Source: Treponema sp.
GTDB taxonomy: Bacteria > Spirochaetota > Spirochaetia > Treponematales > Breznakiellaceae
DNA: 7,875 nucleotides
Direction: 5' to 3'
Assembly (NCBI GenBank): GCA_009785545.1
Contig: WQWD01000104.1
Coordinates: 1-7,875, forward strand
Shown here piece after piece: positions 1 through 5,901 of the stretch (position 1 is its first letter; every line of letters starts with the position of its first letter). The notes below the pieces were generated by a model. The model was not told the origin of the DNA, ran no database searches, and was given only the letters and a program-made list of their open reading frames with translations. Made by a program: the position numbers and the translations under genes.

Positions 1-1
1 A

Positions 2-676
2 GCAGGTGCTCTAAGAGCGTCGATAAGCGAAGTTACAGGTGAAGGCGAAGAATACACGGTAGTCTTTACGATCAACAACAGAGATGTAAGTTCTGTCTGG
101 ATTCGAGAGTACGGCAACTGGCGTATAGGAACATTCGGAACAATAGCCGCAGGAGATCGAGCCCTTATCGACCGCAGGCAGGCGCAAAGAGAAAGGGACG
201 CAAACCTGAGGCTTAACAGCCCTTTACACCTTGAAGCCGGATATGCGTTTATGTTTGACACAGCTTCCGCCGCTCTTTTTCTTAATCTTGATCTCTCGGG
301 AAGCGGGTTTAATTTTTATCATACAGGGAATATATTCAGTTTTGGATTTTACTTTGGACATCGTTTCAGCATCCGGGCCGGAAATTTCGGTTTTATGCCC
401 TATTTTAGGGCCGGGTTGACTGTGGTTTGGGATGATGAATGGCAAAGATGGCAATATGAGGATGATGGTCGATGGTCTTTTCAATTAGAAGACTATAGAC
501 GATGGTATGTGCCAGCTTCCGGTAAAATAGGATTAAAGGTAACCAGCACTCATTTACCGGGCTTTTTTGGTAATATCGGCTTTCAATTAAACTGGACTTT
601 CAATGACGACGTTACATATAATCTTCCAGGATGGTTCCGCAGGGCATTAACCTTTTCAGTTGGCTACGCATTTTAA
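2..676 (+). CDS. Outer-membrane beta-barrel protein, C-terminal part (5' end outside window)
   Basis: The frame is open from base 2 to the TAA at 674-676, giving 224 residues with no start in view, so the gene begins upstream. The first ~70 residues are soluble-looking and charged, with a WIREYGNWRIGTFG stretch. From about residue 75 (base ~224) the protein turns into alternating hydrophobic/polar strands rich in Gly, Phe and Tyr (AGYAFMF, FSFGFYFGHRFSI, FGNIGFQLNWTF) and ends in FSVGYAF. A C-terminal aromatic residue on a final amphipathic strand is the usual signature for outer-membrane barrel insertion. A very acidic, Trp-rich stretch (about bases 425-520) sits between strands and is probably a surface or periplasmic loop. 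The upstream part could be a protease-like or other periplasmic domain anchored by the barrel, but that cannot be decided here. The barrel call is an inference from strand pattern, not from a recognised family. Confidence 0.65.
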   Translation, partial: AGALRASISEVTGEGEEYTVVFTINNRDVSSVWIREYGNWRIGTFGTIAAGDRALIDRRQAQRERDANLRLNSPLHLEAGYAFMFDTASAALFLNLDLSGSGFNFYHTGNIFSFGFYFGHRFSIRAGNFGFMPYFRAGLTVVWDDEWQRWQYEDDGRWSFQLEDYRRWYVPASGKIGLKVTSTHLPGFFGNIGFQLNWTFNDDVTYNLPGWFRRALTFSVGYAF

Positions 677-700
677 TTGATTGGATAGGATGCTCCAATA

Positions 701-728
701 GTCTACAGGGCGGAAAAGCCCTGTAGGC
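701..728. terminator. Perfect hairpin between convergent genes, possible terminator without T-tract
   Basis: CTACAGGGC (703-711) and GCCCTGTAG (718-726) form a perfect 9-bp stem with a 6-nt loop, extended to 11 bp by a T-G wobble and a G-C pair. It lies 25 bases after the barrel-protein stop and about 70 bases beyond the antitoxin stop on the other strand, so it could end both transcripts. Neither side has a clear T-run, so a classical intrinsic terminator is not assured; a small repeat or RNA-stabilising hairpin is the alternative. The rest of 677-798 shows nothing else I can name. Confidence 0.4.
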
Positions 729-798
729 AACAAGTCGGGCAGGCACTAATAGAGTCTTCGTCAGTGTTTTGCAAAAAGATGCCTTCTTGGAGTTTGTT

Positions 799-1017
799 TT
801 ATACTTTTTTATGTTTTTTAAATGAGACAAAATTGGACGGAAATTCGTTTGCCCGTTTTTCAATCATGGCAATTTCCTCCGGGCTTGCCGGTTCTGTTAC
901 AGGTTTCCAATAATCATCTGCCAGATATGTTAACAATGGTTTTACTGCCGGAAGGCTTCGATCCGGTATAACATCAATAATAGTATGTAACTCTTTTCTT
1001 AATGCCAAAGCTGTCAT
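799..1017 (-). CDS. Small antitoxin of a toxin-first RelE/ParE-type module
   Basis: A 72-residue acidic protein read after the toxin gene on the same strand. Its ATG overlaps the toxin TGA (shared ATGA, 1014-1017), which makes translational coupling likely, and an AGGGGAG ribosome site lies 6 bases before the start. The N-terminal half is a predicted helix pair (LRKELHTIIDVIPDRS, then a VKPLLTYLAD helix). The C-terminal half has an EEIAMIEKRANEF helix and ends in a basic KKHKKV tail. The pattern of a Leu/Ile-rich helix followed by an E-rich segment is typical of small antitoxins whose C-terminus wraps the toxin. No obvious ribbon-helix-helix or helix-turn-helix is visible, so self-regulation through DNA binding is uncertain. 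The role is inferred mainly from its partner and the overlap; the family was not identified. Confidence 0.7.
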   Translation of the reverse strand: MTALALRKELHTIIDVIPDRSLPAVKPLLTYLADDYWKPVTEPASPEEIAMIEKRANEFPSNFVSFKKHKKV

Positions 1018-1286
1018 CTTTTACTCCCCTTGTTCTTTTTTTTGTAAACTTGACCTCTCGGATCAATGTGCGTTACAAGTATGGTATTTTCATTTATCCG
1101 CCATAAAATTCTGTAACTTCCTACTCTAGTTCTGAATCCTTGCTGCCCTGTTATTGGTTCAATATCACCTTCAGGTGGTTCTTTTTCTAATTTTTCTATG
1201 GCATCATTTATGCGCTCTCTATCTTTTGCATTTAAACGATTCAAATATTTTTCTGCATCTTTGTGTAGAAATACGTCCATACTCAT
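1014..1286 (-). CDS. RelE/ParE-superfamily toxin
   Basis: A basic protein of 90 residues from ATG at 1286. It follows the RelE/ParE pattern: a first strand and helix MDVFLHKDAEKYLNRL, a second helix KDRERINDAIEKLEKE, then ITGQQGFRTRVGSYRILWRI and VTHIDPRGQVYKK. The R-x-R-x-G-x-Y-R motif (R52, R54, Y58, R59) and the late R77/Y81 are at positions where RelE mRNA interferases carry catalytic or RNA-contacting residues, so a ribosome-dependent nuclease is plausible. ParE-like gyrase poisoning is the alternative. Starts are ambiguous: GTG at 1298 and ATG at 1280 are also in frame, and none has a good ribosome site. The ATG at 1280 gives the most family-like N-terminus. The toxin precedes the antitoxin, and only the antitoxin has a strong ribosome site, which would favour antitoxin excess. 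Confidence 0.82.
   Translation of the reverse strand: MSMDVFLHKDAEKYLNRLNAKDRERINDAIEKLEKEPPEGDIEPITGQQGFRTRVGSYRILWRINENTILVTHIDPRGQVYKKKNKGSKR
1024..1030 (-). promoter_or_regulatory. Ribosome binding site of the antitoxin
   Basis: On the - strand AGGGGAG is followed by TAAAAG and then the antitoxin ATG at 1017, a 6-base spacing. It lies inside the last toxin codons. It fixes the antitoxin start and contrasts with the lack of a comparable site before the toxin. Confidence 0.7.
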
Positions 1287-1317
1287 AGTGTAGACCACAG
1301 CCCCCCCATTTTGTCAA
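1287..1317 (-). promoter_or_regulatory. Candidate promoter of the toxin-antitoxin pair with a G7 tract in the spacer
   Basis: On the - strand a perfect TTGACA (1317-1312) is followed 19 bases later by TACACT (1292-1287, four of six matches to TATAAT). The spacer contains seven consecutive G (1307-1301). If this -10 is right, transcription would start at about 1280, at one of the in-frame ATG codons, giving an almost leaderless mRNA and explaining the missing ribosome site. A 17-base spacer would instead need TCTACA as -10, a poorer match. The -35 is clear; the -10 is tentative. The rest of the 1318-1433 divergent gap shows no convincing promoter for the ligase gene. Confidence 0.42.
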
Positions 1318-1433
1318 TAGTGAAAATGTTTGGACATAAGCGAGCCGAGAGGGGTTTTCGCAGACTCTCCTGCCAGTAATTGCGACAGCCTCCGCATAGT
1401 GTTTTCTGTCAAAATAGAGTATGCTCTTAAGCA

Positions 1434-3125
1434 ATGAAAGAAACAATAATCATTTTAGGCGCCGGTGTAATGCAGGGGCCAGCTATCCAGATCGCCAAAG
1501 AATTGGGGTTATATACAATTGCGTTAGATGGCAGTTCTTCCGCTCCAAATATCGCTATGGCTGACAAGTTTGAGCAAATCGATCTTAAAGACAAAGACGC
1601 CATTGAAACATTCGCCCGCTGTGTTCAACGTTCAACGAATCGGCTGGGAATAATGACGGCGGGAACTGATTTTTCGGCCAGTGTCGCATGGACGGCTGAA
1701 AAGTTAGGGCTTCCCGGTATCCCTTACGAAGCTGCGTTAAACGCTTCGGATAAATCAAGAATGCGTGAATGTTTTAAAAATGCGGCTCTCCCCTCTCCTG
1801 AATTTTTTACAATAACTTCAAAAGATCAATTTGAAAGTCAATTTGAAAGTAAAATTGACAATTTGCCGCTGCCTTTTCCGTTAGTTATAAAACCTGTAGA
1901 TAATATGGGGAGCAGAGGCTGCCGCCGTGTCGATTGCATAAAAGAATTTCACGAAGCGGCAAAATCAGCGATTGGTTTTTCACGCACAGGCCGTATCATA
2001 GTCGAACGCTTTATGGACGGAGATGAGTTTTCGGTAGACGCAATTGTATATAAAGGCGAAATCACCATTTGCGGGCTTGCGGACAGACACATTTTTTTCC
2101 CTCCGTACTTTATCGAAATGGGACATACAATGCCGGCAAAAATAGAGCCGGAAAAACAAACAGAAATACTCGAAACTTTCAGGCGTGGAGTTCATGCGCT
2201 GGGGCTTGCAGGCAAAGACTGCGTAGGAGCCGCAAAGGGCGACATCAAACTAACATCCAAAGGCGCAATGATTGGAGAAATCGCAGCCCGCCTCTCTGGC
2301 GGTTATATGTCAGGCTGGACATATCCATACGCATCAGGAGTGTTTCCTATCAAATCCGCTATCCTTGCGGCAATGGGTAGAGAGCCAATCGGCCTTATTC
2401 CAAGTCGTGATTGGACGTGCGCAGAAAGGGCATTTATTTCGATTCCGGGAACAGTTAAACAAATAAGTAATAATCTGTCATCAGATTTTGTGAATGATTT
2501 TTTTCTGCGGATTAAAGAAGGGGATAAGGTTTTGTTTCCGGAGAATAATGTAACTAAATGCGGAAATGTTATCGCTTCCGCACAAGACAGAGAAACCGCC
2601 ATAAATGCCGCTGAAGCTGCCGCTCGTTCTGTTTTTATCAGGCTCGATCCCGCTGATAACAAAACGGGGGAATTTCTTGGTTTATTTCACACTGAGGCAC
2701 AGGGGTATGGAGAATACGGGCAAAAAGCGAATGTTTTTCCGCCAAACGCTTTTCAGTTAACAGAAGAATTATTGGAGGAACTTGCCCAAATCCCCGACAC
2801 AAAAGGTCTAAGTTCCCAAGCTTCCACCATGGCAATAATCCCCTTCCCTGCTTTTACAGCCTCAAAACTCACCGATTACATGGGCAGAACAGTTTGGGAA
2901 ACGCTTGAAGTTATTCGTTTTTTAACTGATTTAACTCTTCCAATCAGCGATGAAAATGCCGAAAATATAATAAGACTTGGACGTTCTTTTTGGGCTGCTC
3001 TGATACGCGGCTCTTATCAGGGCGCTGTCTACTATATTGATAAGCTAAGAAGAAACAATGAAAAAACAACTACTCAAATTAATTATAGTTATATGCCTTT
3101 TACTCCCCAATTTGCTGCACGCTAA
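1434..3125 (+). CDS. ATP-grasp carboxylate-amine ligase with extra C-terminal region
   Basis: A 563-residue protein. The N-terminal Rossmann-like part begins IIILGAGVMQGPAIQIAKELG (pre-ATP-grasp, ~1-105). The ATP-grasp fold follows: DKSRMRECFKNAALPSP (106-122), PLVIKPVDNMGSRG with Lys153 (149-162), the adenine-binding VERFMDGDEFSVD (190-202), and GDIKLTSKGAMIGEIAARLSGG (269-290), in which Asp270 and Glu282 are likely magnesium ligands. The usual Asn after that Glu is replaced by Ala, as in EIAPR-type members. Such enzymes form acyl-phosphates and join them to an amine or thiol; the substrate cannot be read from sequence. Residues ~415-540 form an extra, mostly helical region not needed for the fold. 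An in-frame TAA lies two codons before the ATG, so the start cannot be earlier; no strong ribosome site is seen. The last 22 residues overlap the amidase gene. Confidence 0.85.
   Translation: MKETIIILGAGVMQGPAIQIAKELGLYTIALDGSSSAPNIAMADKFEQIDLKDKDAIETFARCVQRSTNRLGIMTAGTDFSASVAWTAEKLGLPGIPYEAALNASDKSRMRECFKNAALPSPEFFTITSKDQFESQFESKIDNLPLPFPLVIKPVDNMGSRGCRRVDCIKEFHEAAKSAIGFSRTGRIIVERFMDGDEFSVDAIVYKGEITICGLADRHIFFPPYFIEMGHTMPAKIEPEKQTEILETFRRGVHALGLAGKDCVGAAKGDIKLTSKGAMIGEIAARLSGGYMSGWTYPYASGVFPIKSAILAAMGREPIGLIPSRDWTCAERAFISIPGTVKQISNNLSSDFVNDFFLRIKEGDKVLFPENNVTKCGNVIASAQDRETAINAAEAAARSVFIRLDPADNKTGEFLGLFHTEAQGYGEYGQKANVFPPNAFQLTEELLEELAQIPDTKGLSSQASTMAIIPFPAFTASKLTDYMGRTVWETLEVIRFLTDLTLPISDENAENIIRLGRSFWAALIRGSYQGAVYYIDKLRRNNEKTTTQINYSYMPFTPQFAAR
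1827..1850 (+). repeat. 12-bp tandem duplication within the ligase gene
   Basis: CAATTTGAAAGT occurs twice without interruption (1827-1838 and 1839-1850), encoding QFES-QFES at residues 132-139 between two conserved ATP-grasp segments. It keeps the frame. It looks like a recent slippage duplication in a surface loop. Confidence 0.85.
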
Positions 3126-4104
3126 CACATTAAATGATACATTGAATTTGCTTAGGGCAATCGATTCCGGTTATACCACACAATTCAGGTACGACCCGTT
3201 ATTTCGCAGCGGGGTTTTCAGGTTTGGAGACCATTTTTGCAGTTTTTCGGTAAGTAACAGAGAAGGTGAAACCGGGTATCTTTTGGTAAATAACCAGGAA
3301 CTTTTTAATGTTCCTTTGCCGTTTAACAGAGACGGGCAGCTTGTTTTCCCGGACACATTTGTCGCAACGCTGACTAACACATTTACCAGGTTGCACGAAA
3401 ATGACACAGCTCGTTTTCGCATCGCCGCTATCATTATTGATCCGGGTCATGGCGGAAGAGATCCGGGCGCTGTAGGCAATATTGTTGTAAACGGCAGAAA
3501 TGTCAGGGTATACGAAAGAGAAATAGCTCTGAGAACCAGCCTGGCGCTTAGAGATCGCCTTTCTCAATCATTTCCCGATAAACGAATTATAATGACCAGA
3601 GAAACCGATGTATTTATCCCGTTGGAGCGAAGAGCGGATATAGCAAATTCAGTTGTACTCAGAGATAATGAAGCGGCAATTTTTGTTTCGATTCACGCCA
3701 ACGGTTCTACAAATCGTAATGCGAGAGGTTTCGAAGTTTGGCACATAACAGAAGGCCACAGGCGTTTTGTTTTGGATACAACAAGAAATAATTACTCGCC
3801 AAGCATTAACGCAATCTTAAACGCCATGCTTGAACAGGAAATTAAGACAGAAAGCATTCTCCTAGCCGACGCCATTTTAGATGGTTTGGGAGAAACATTC
3901 GGCAATACTCTGCCCTCCCGCGGCCGCAAAGCAAATGACTGGTTTGTTGTCAGAACCAGCCGTATGCCTGCGGTTCTTGTAGAACTGGGGTTTGTAACCA
4001 ACACCGAAGATGCCCGCCTAATGACCAGCGAAGAAGGCTTGCACAAGTTTGTGAATTCGTTGTATAATGGCATATCAAATTTTATTGGCATTTTTGAACG
4101 TTAA
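3058..4104 (+). CDS. amiA: Secreted zinc N-acetylmuramoyl-L-alanine amidase (Amidase_3)
   Basis: A 348-residue periplasmic enzyme that cleaves the bond between N-acetylmuramic acid and L-alanine in peptidoglycan. Residues 1-22 are a classical signal peptide (MKKQ, a hydrophobic run of Leu/Ile, then LLHA before Asn23). Residues ~25-115 form a small N-terminal domain I cannot assign, possibly wall-binding. The catalytic Amidase_3 domain runs from ~122 to 345 with all zinc ligands: His131 in IIIDPGHGGRDPGA, Glu153 in YEREIAL, His213 in SIHANGS, and the catalytic Glu309 in VLVELGFVTN. The gene begins 68 nt inside the upstream ligase gene, with only a weak AGAAG ribosome site, and ends with TAATG shared with the next start, so coupled translation is likely. 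Amidase, GerMN-like protein and flaA in this order match the arrangement I recall in T. pallidum. The gene symbol is by family only. Confidence 0.93.
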   Translation: MKKQLLKLIIVICLLLPNLLHANTLNDTLNLLRAIDSGYTTQFRYDPLFRSGVFRFGDHFCSFSVSNREGETGYLLVNNQELFNVPLPFNRDGQLVFPDTFVATLTNTFTRLHENDTARFRIAAIIIDPGHGGRDPGAVGNIVVNGRNVRVYEREIALRTSLALRDRLSQSFPDKRIIMTRETDVFIPLERRADIANSVVLRDNEAAIFVSIHANGSTNRNARGFEVWHITEGHRRFVLDTTRNNYSPSINAILNAMLEQEIKTESILLADAILDGLGETFGNTLPSRGRKANDWFVVRTSRMPAVLVELGFVTNTEDARLMTSEEGLHKFVNSLYNGISNFIGIFER

Positions 4105-4643
4105 TGATTACATTTTTGAAGACACTATTTAACTCCTCTATCGCGTTTCTCTCAAGCCCTGTAAAGCGCTGGCTTTTGTGTATTGCTATCATAGCTATAA
4201 TCGCCCTTGTTGATTTTTTTGCTTTAGGTATTGCAAGGAGGACTTTTGTATTTTATAATATTGATAGCGGGGAAATTGTCGTTGAAAATCGGATGTTAAG
4301 ACACGCCCGAACCCCGACAGGAAATAGATCAAAAGAGGAGGATATTATAATATACACAGAGGGAGCACTGCTTGGACCTGTGTCCAAGAATTTACTTCCT
4401 CTTTTTTCAAGCGACACCAGACTGAGAACACTTTTGTTACGTGACAGGGTTGTTTATGCAGATTTGTCACAATCTGCCGCTTTACCGCCTTTAGAAGGAG
4501 GAAATGTAATGGACAATTTCCAAACTTTACATGACGGGATTTTGCGAAATTTTCCTTATGTAAAGGGCGTACGATTTTTTATTGAGGGAAACAGGGTTTT
4601 TCTGGGAACGCTGAATAATGAAGGTTTTTCCTATATTGACTGA
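4104..4643 (+). CDS. Membrane-anchored GerMN-like protein
   Basis: A 179-residue protein whose ATG shares its A with the amidase TAA (TAATG), implying translation coupled to the amidase. Residues ~22-42 (LLCIAIIAIIALVDFFALG) form one transmembrane segment preceded by a basic KR, so the bulk should face the periplasm. The C-terminal two thirds look like a GerMN domain: IIIYTEGALLGPVSK, then RVVYADLSQSA, and a late NFQTLHDGILRNFPYVKGVRF helix and strand with the GNRVFLG end. GerMN domains occur in the spore germination protein GerM and in lipoproteins of non-sporulating bacteria, often near peptidoglycan amidases; GerM is linked to envelope assembly. A partner or regulator of the amidase is a reasonable guess. 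The domain call comes from pattern memory and is moderately sure. No terminator is visible between this gene and flaA. Confidence 0.65.
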   Translation: MITFLKTLFNSSIAFLSSPVKRWLLCIAIIAIIALVDFFALGIARRTFVFYNIDSGEIVVENRMLRHARTPTGNRSKEEDIIIYTEGALLGPVSKNLLPLFSSDTRLRTLLLRDRVVYADLSQSAALPPLEGGNVMDNFQTLHDGILRNFPYVKGVRFFIEGNRVFLGTLNNEGFSYID

Positions 4644-4697
4644 TAATCGGTAGAATAAAAAAAAACCTAAAATAAAATAAAATTTGGTATATTGTCG

Positions 4698-4726
4698 TTG
4701 ACAAAATATATTAAATTCATTAGAAT
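4698..4726 (+). promoter_or_regulatory. Sigma-70 type promoter of flaA
   Basis: A perfect TTGACA (4698-4703), a 17-base spacer and TAGAAT (4721-4726, five of six). The start of transcription should be near 4733, leaving a leader of about 47 bases. Just upstream lie an A9 run (4657-4665) and three TAAAA units (4668-4682), placed where an AT-rich UP element would act. A housekeeping promoter rather than a sigma-28 one agrees with what is generally reported for spirochaete sheath genes. Confidence 0.88.
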
Positions 4727-4766
4727 ATAAATCAAGAAGAAAATTTTTGAAACAAATGTTTTATTT

Positions 4767-4773
4767 AAAGGAG
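4767..4773 (+). promoter_or_regulatory. Ribosome binding site of flaA
   Basis: AAAGGAG lies 6 bases before the ATG at 4780. It decides the start: an in-frame ATG at 4747 is open but has no such site and would put 11 extra residues before the signal peptide. Confidence 0.88.
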
Positions 4774-4779
4774 CTTTAC

Positions 4780-5814
4780 ATGAAAAAGGTGCTCATTCTT
4801 ATCGTAATTGCGATGTTAGCGGTTCCACTGTTTGCAGGAGGAGAAGGCGTTTTAATCGATTTCTCTCTGCTTGCAGCGGATATTACTATTGGTGAAGGCG
4901 ACAGACCCAACCAGAACCAACGGACATTGATGGATTTCTCTCATGTAACGGGTGGTACTGCGTTTTCTGACCGCCACAGAGATGCAATGAGAACATCTCT
5001 CGCAATTGAAAACTGGGAAGTAACTTTGGCATCATCTGCCAGATTCCCCACTAATATGGCAAACAGTTTTACAAGGGAAGCAGCTTCCAGACAATTTGGA
5101 ACAGTAATGGGCGTTCGCGTACATTTCCCAACTGAGCCTCACAATTCTTGGGCGATGATCAGACCGCCTTTTGAAATTCCCGCTTTCGAAATGACAGAGG
5201 TAGACGCAGACGGGACTGTCACTCGCACTCAAAACGGTTTTACTTCCGGTCCCAGCCGCTTTGAATCTAGTGGTGACGGCGAACCTGCTTTCGGCGTAAT
5301 CAAAAATGTCGCTGTTATCAGAGAAATAATGGTTCGCTTTTATGGTCTTAATTTCCCTCACCGTCTTTCGGTAATTCTTATCGACAGCCAGGGCAACGAG
5401 AGAACACACAACATGGGTCACATGAGGCATGACGGATGGATTTCAGCTGTATGGGTAAACCCCGCTTATATGCAAGAAGTAAGAAACAGAGACCTCAGAT
5501 TGATGCCGCTCTATCCATTTAACACACCGTTTACTAAGTTCGGCGGATTCTTAATTCAGCGTGACGCTGCTCATATTGGCGGCGATTTTGTCACCTATTT
5601 TAAAGATGTAAGCATCATCTATGACAGAGCAACCCTTGATCAGGATCGTGATATTGATGATGAAGCTGTATGGGGTATCATTCAACAGCGCGAAGAAGCC
5701 AGAAAAACATGGGAAATGGAAAGATTTGGACATGATCAAATCTTGAGATTCCTTGAACAAGAAAGACAGGCAACAGCGCTTCCTTTCGGACATCCGGATC
5801 GTGAACAACAATAA
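4780..5814 (+). CDS. flaA: Flagellar filament outer layer (sheath) protein FlaA
   Basis: A 344-residue precursor of the sheath protein that coats the FlaB core of spirochaete periplasmic flagella. Residues 1-19 are a signal peptide (MKKVLILIV..., cleavage expected after LFA, before Gly20), in keeping with Sec export of FlaA rather than export through the flagellar type III apparatus. The mature part carries the family pattern: VLIDFSLLAADI near the start, ENWEVTLASSAR, MGVRVHFPTEPHNSWAMIRPPFEIPAF, a central VIREIMVRFYGLNFPHRLSV, DGWISAVWVNP, PLYPF and FTKFGGFLIQRDA, ending in a charged helix (EEARKTWEMERFGHDQ). The length is close to that of T. pallidum FlaA (about 350). It has its own strong promoter, ribosome site and terminator, so it can be made at high level independently of the amidase genes. 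Confidence 0.95.
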   Translation: MKKVLILIVIAMLAVPLFAGGEGVLIDFSLLAADITIGEGDRPNQNQRTLMDFSHVTGGTAFSDRHRDAMRTSLAIENWEVTLASSARFPTNMANSFTREAASRQFGTVMGVRVHFPTEPHNSWAMIRPPFEIPAFEMTEVDADGTVTRTQNGFTSGPSRFESSGDGEPAFGVIKNVAVIREIMVRFYGLNFPHRLSVILIDSQGNERTHNMGHMRHDGWISAVWVNPAYMQEVRNRDLRLMPLYPFNTPFTKFGGFLIQRDAAHIGGDFVTYFKDVSIIYDRATLDQDRDIDDEAVWGIIQQREEARKTWEMERFGHDQILRFLEQERQATALPFGHPDREQQ

Positions 5815-5845
5815 TTGAATATGATACTGTAATGGTTTAATACAA

Positions 5846-5881
5846 TGCTGCCTGGAAAATTTTTTCGGGCAGCGTTTTTTT
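5846..5881 (+). terminator. Rho-independent terminator of flaA
   Basis: GCTGCC (5847-5852) pairs with GGCAGC (5868-5873), extended by wobble pairs at both ends. A possible inner AAAA/TTTT pairing tightens the loop. Seven T (5875-5881) follow almost directly. It lies 32 bases after the flaA stop and ends 20 bases before the next start codon. Confidence 0.9.
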
Positions 5882-5901
5882 ATCCTTAAAAAATAACAAC
5901 G

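Noticed and set aside
1287..1298. GTG at 1298 as the toxin start
   Set aside because: The G-run is too close to act as a ribosome site, the extra residues lie before the conserved first strand, and this start falls upstream of the expected transcription start.
1318..1433. Promoter for the ATP-grasp gene
   Set aside because: Possible -10 boxes (TAGAGT 1415-1420, TATGCT 1420-1425) have no acceptable -35 partner at 16-18 bases, so no call is made.
1219..1446. A 75-residue - strand frame upstream of the toxin
   Set aside because: It overlaps the toxin start and the divergent promoter gap, has Cys-rich low-complexity content with no family pattern, and reads through the poly-G tract. It looks like chance.
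2069..2662. Several 60-120 residue frames on both strands inside the ATP-grasp gene
   Set aside because: They are shadows of a gene with clear conserved motifs; their translations are Arg/Ser-rich without domain signals or ribosome sites.
3199..3567. A 122-residue - strand frame opposite the amidase
   Set aside because: It lies wholly within the amidase coding sequence, which has all its catalytic motifs. The antisense translation shows no recognisable pattern.
4747..4779. Earlier ATG for flaA at 4747
   Set aside because: The AAAGGAG site points to 4780, and only that start puts the signal peptide at the N-terminus.
5032..5430. A 132-residue - strand frame opposite flaA
   Set aside because: It is antisense to a strongly supported gene, with no promoter or ribosome site of its own.
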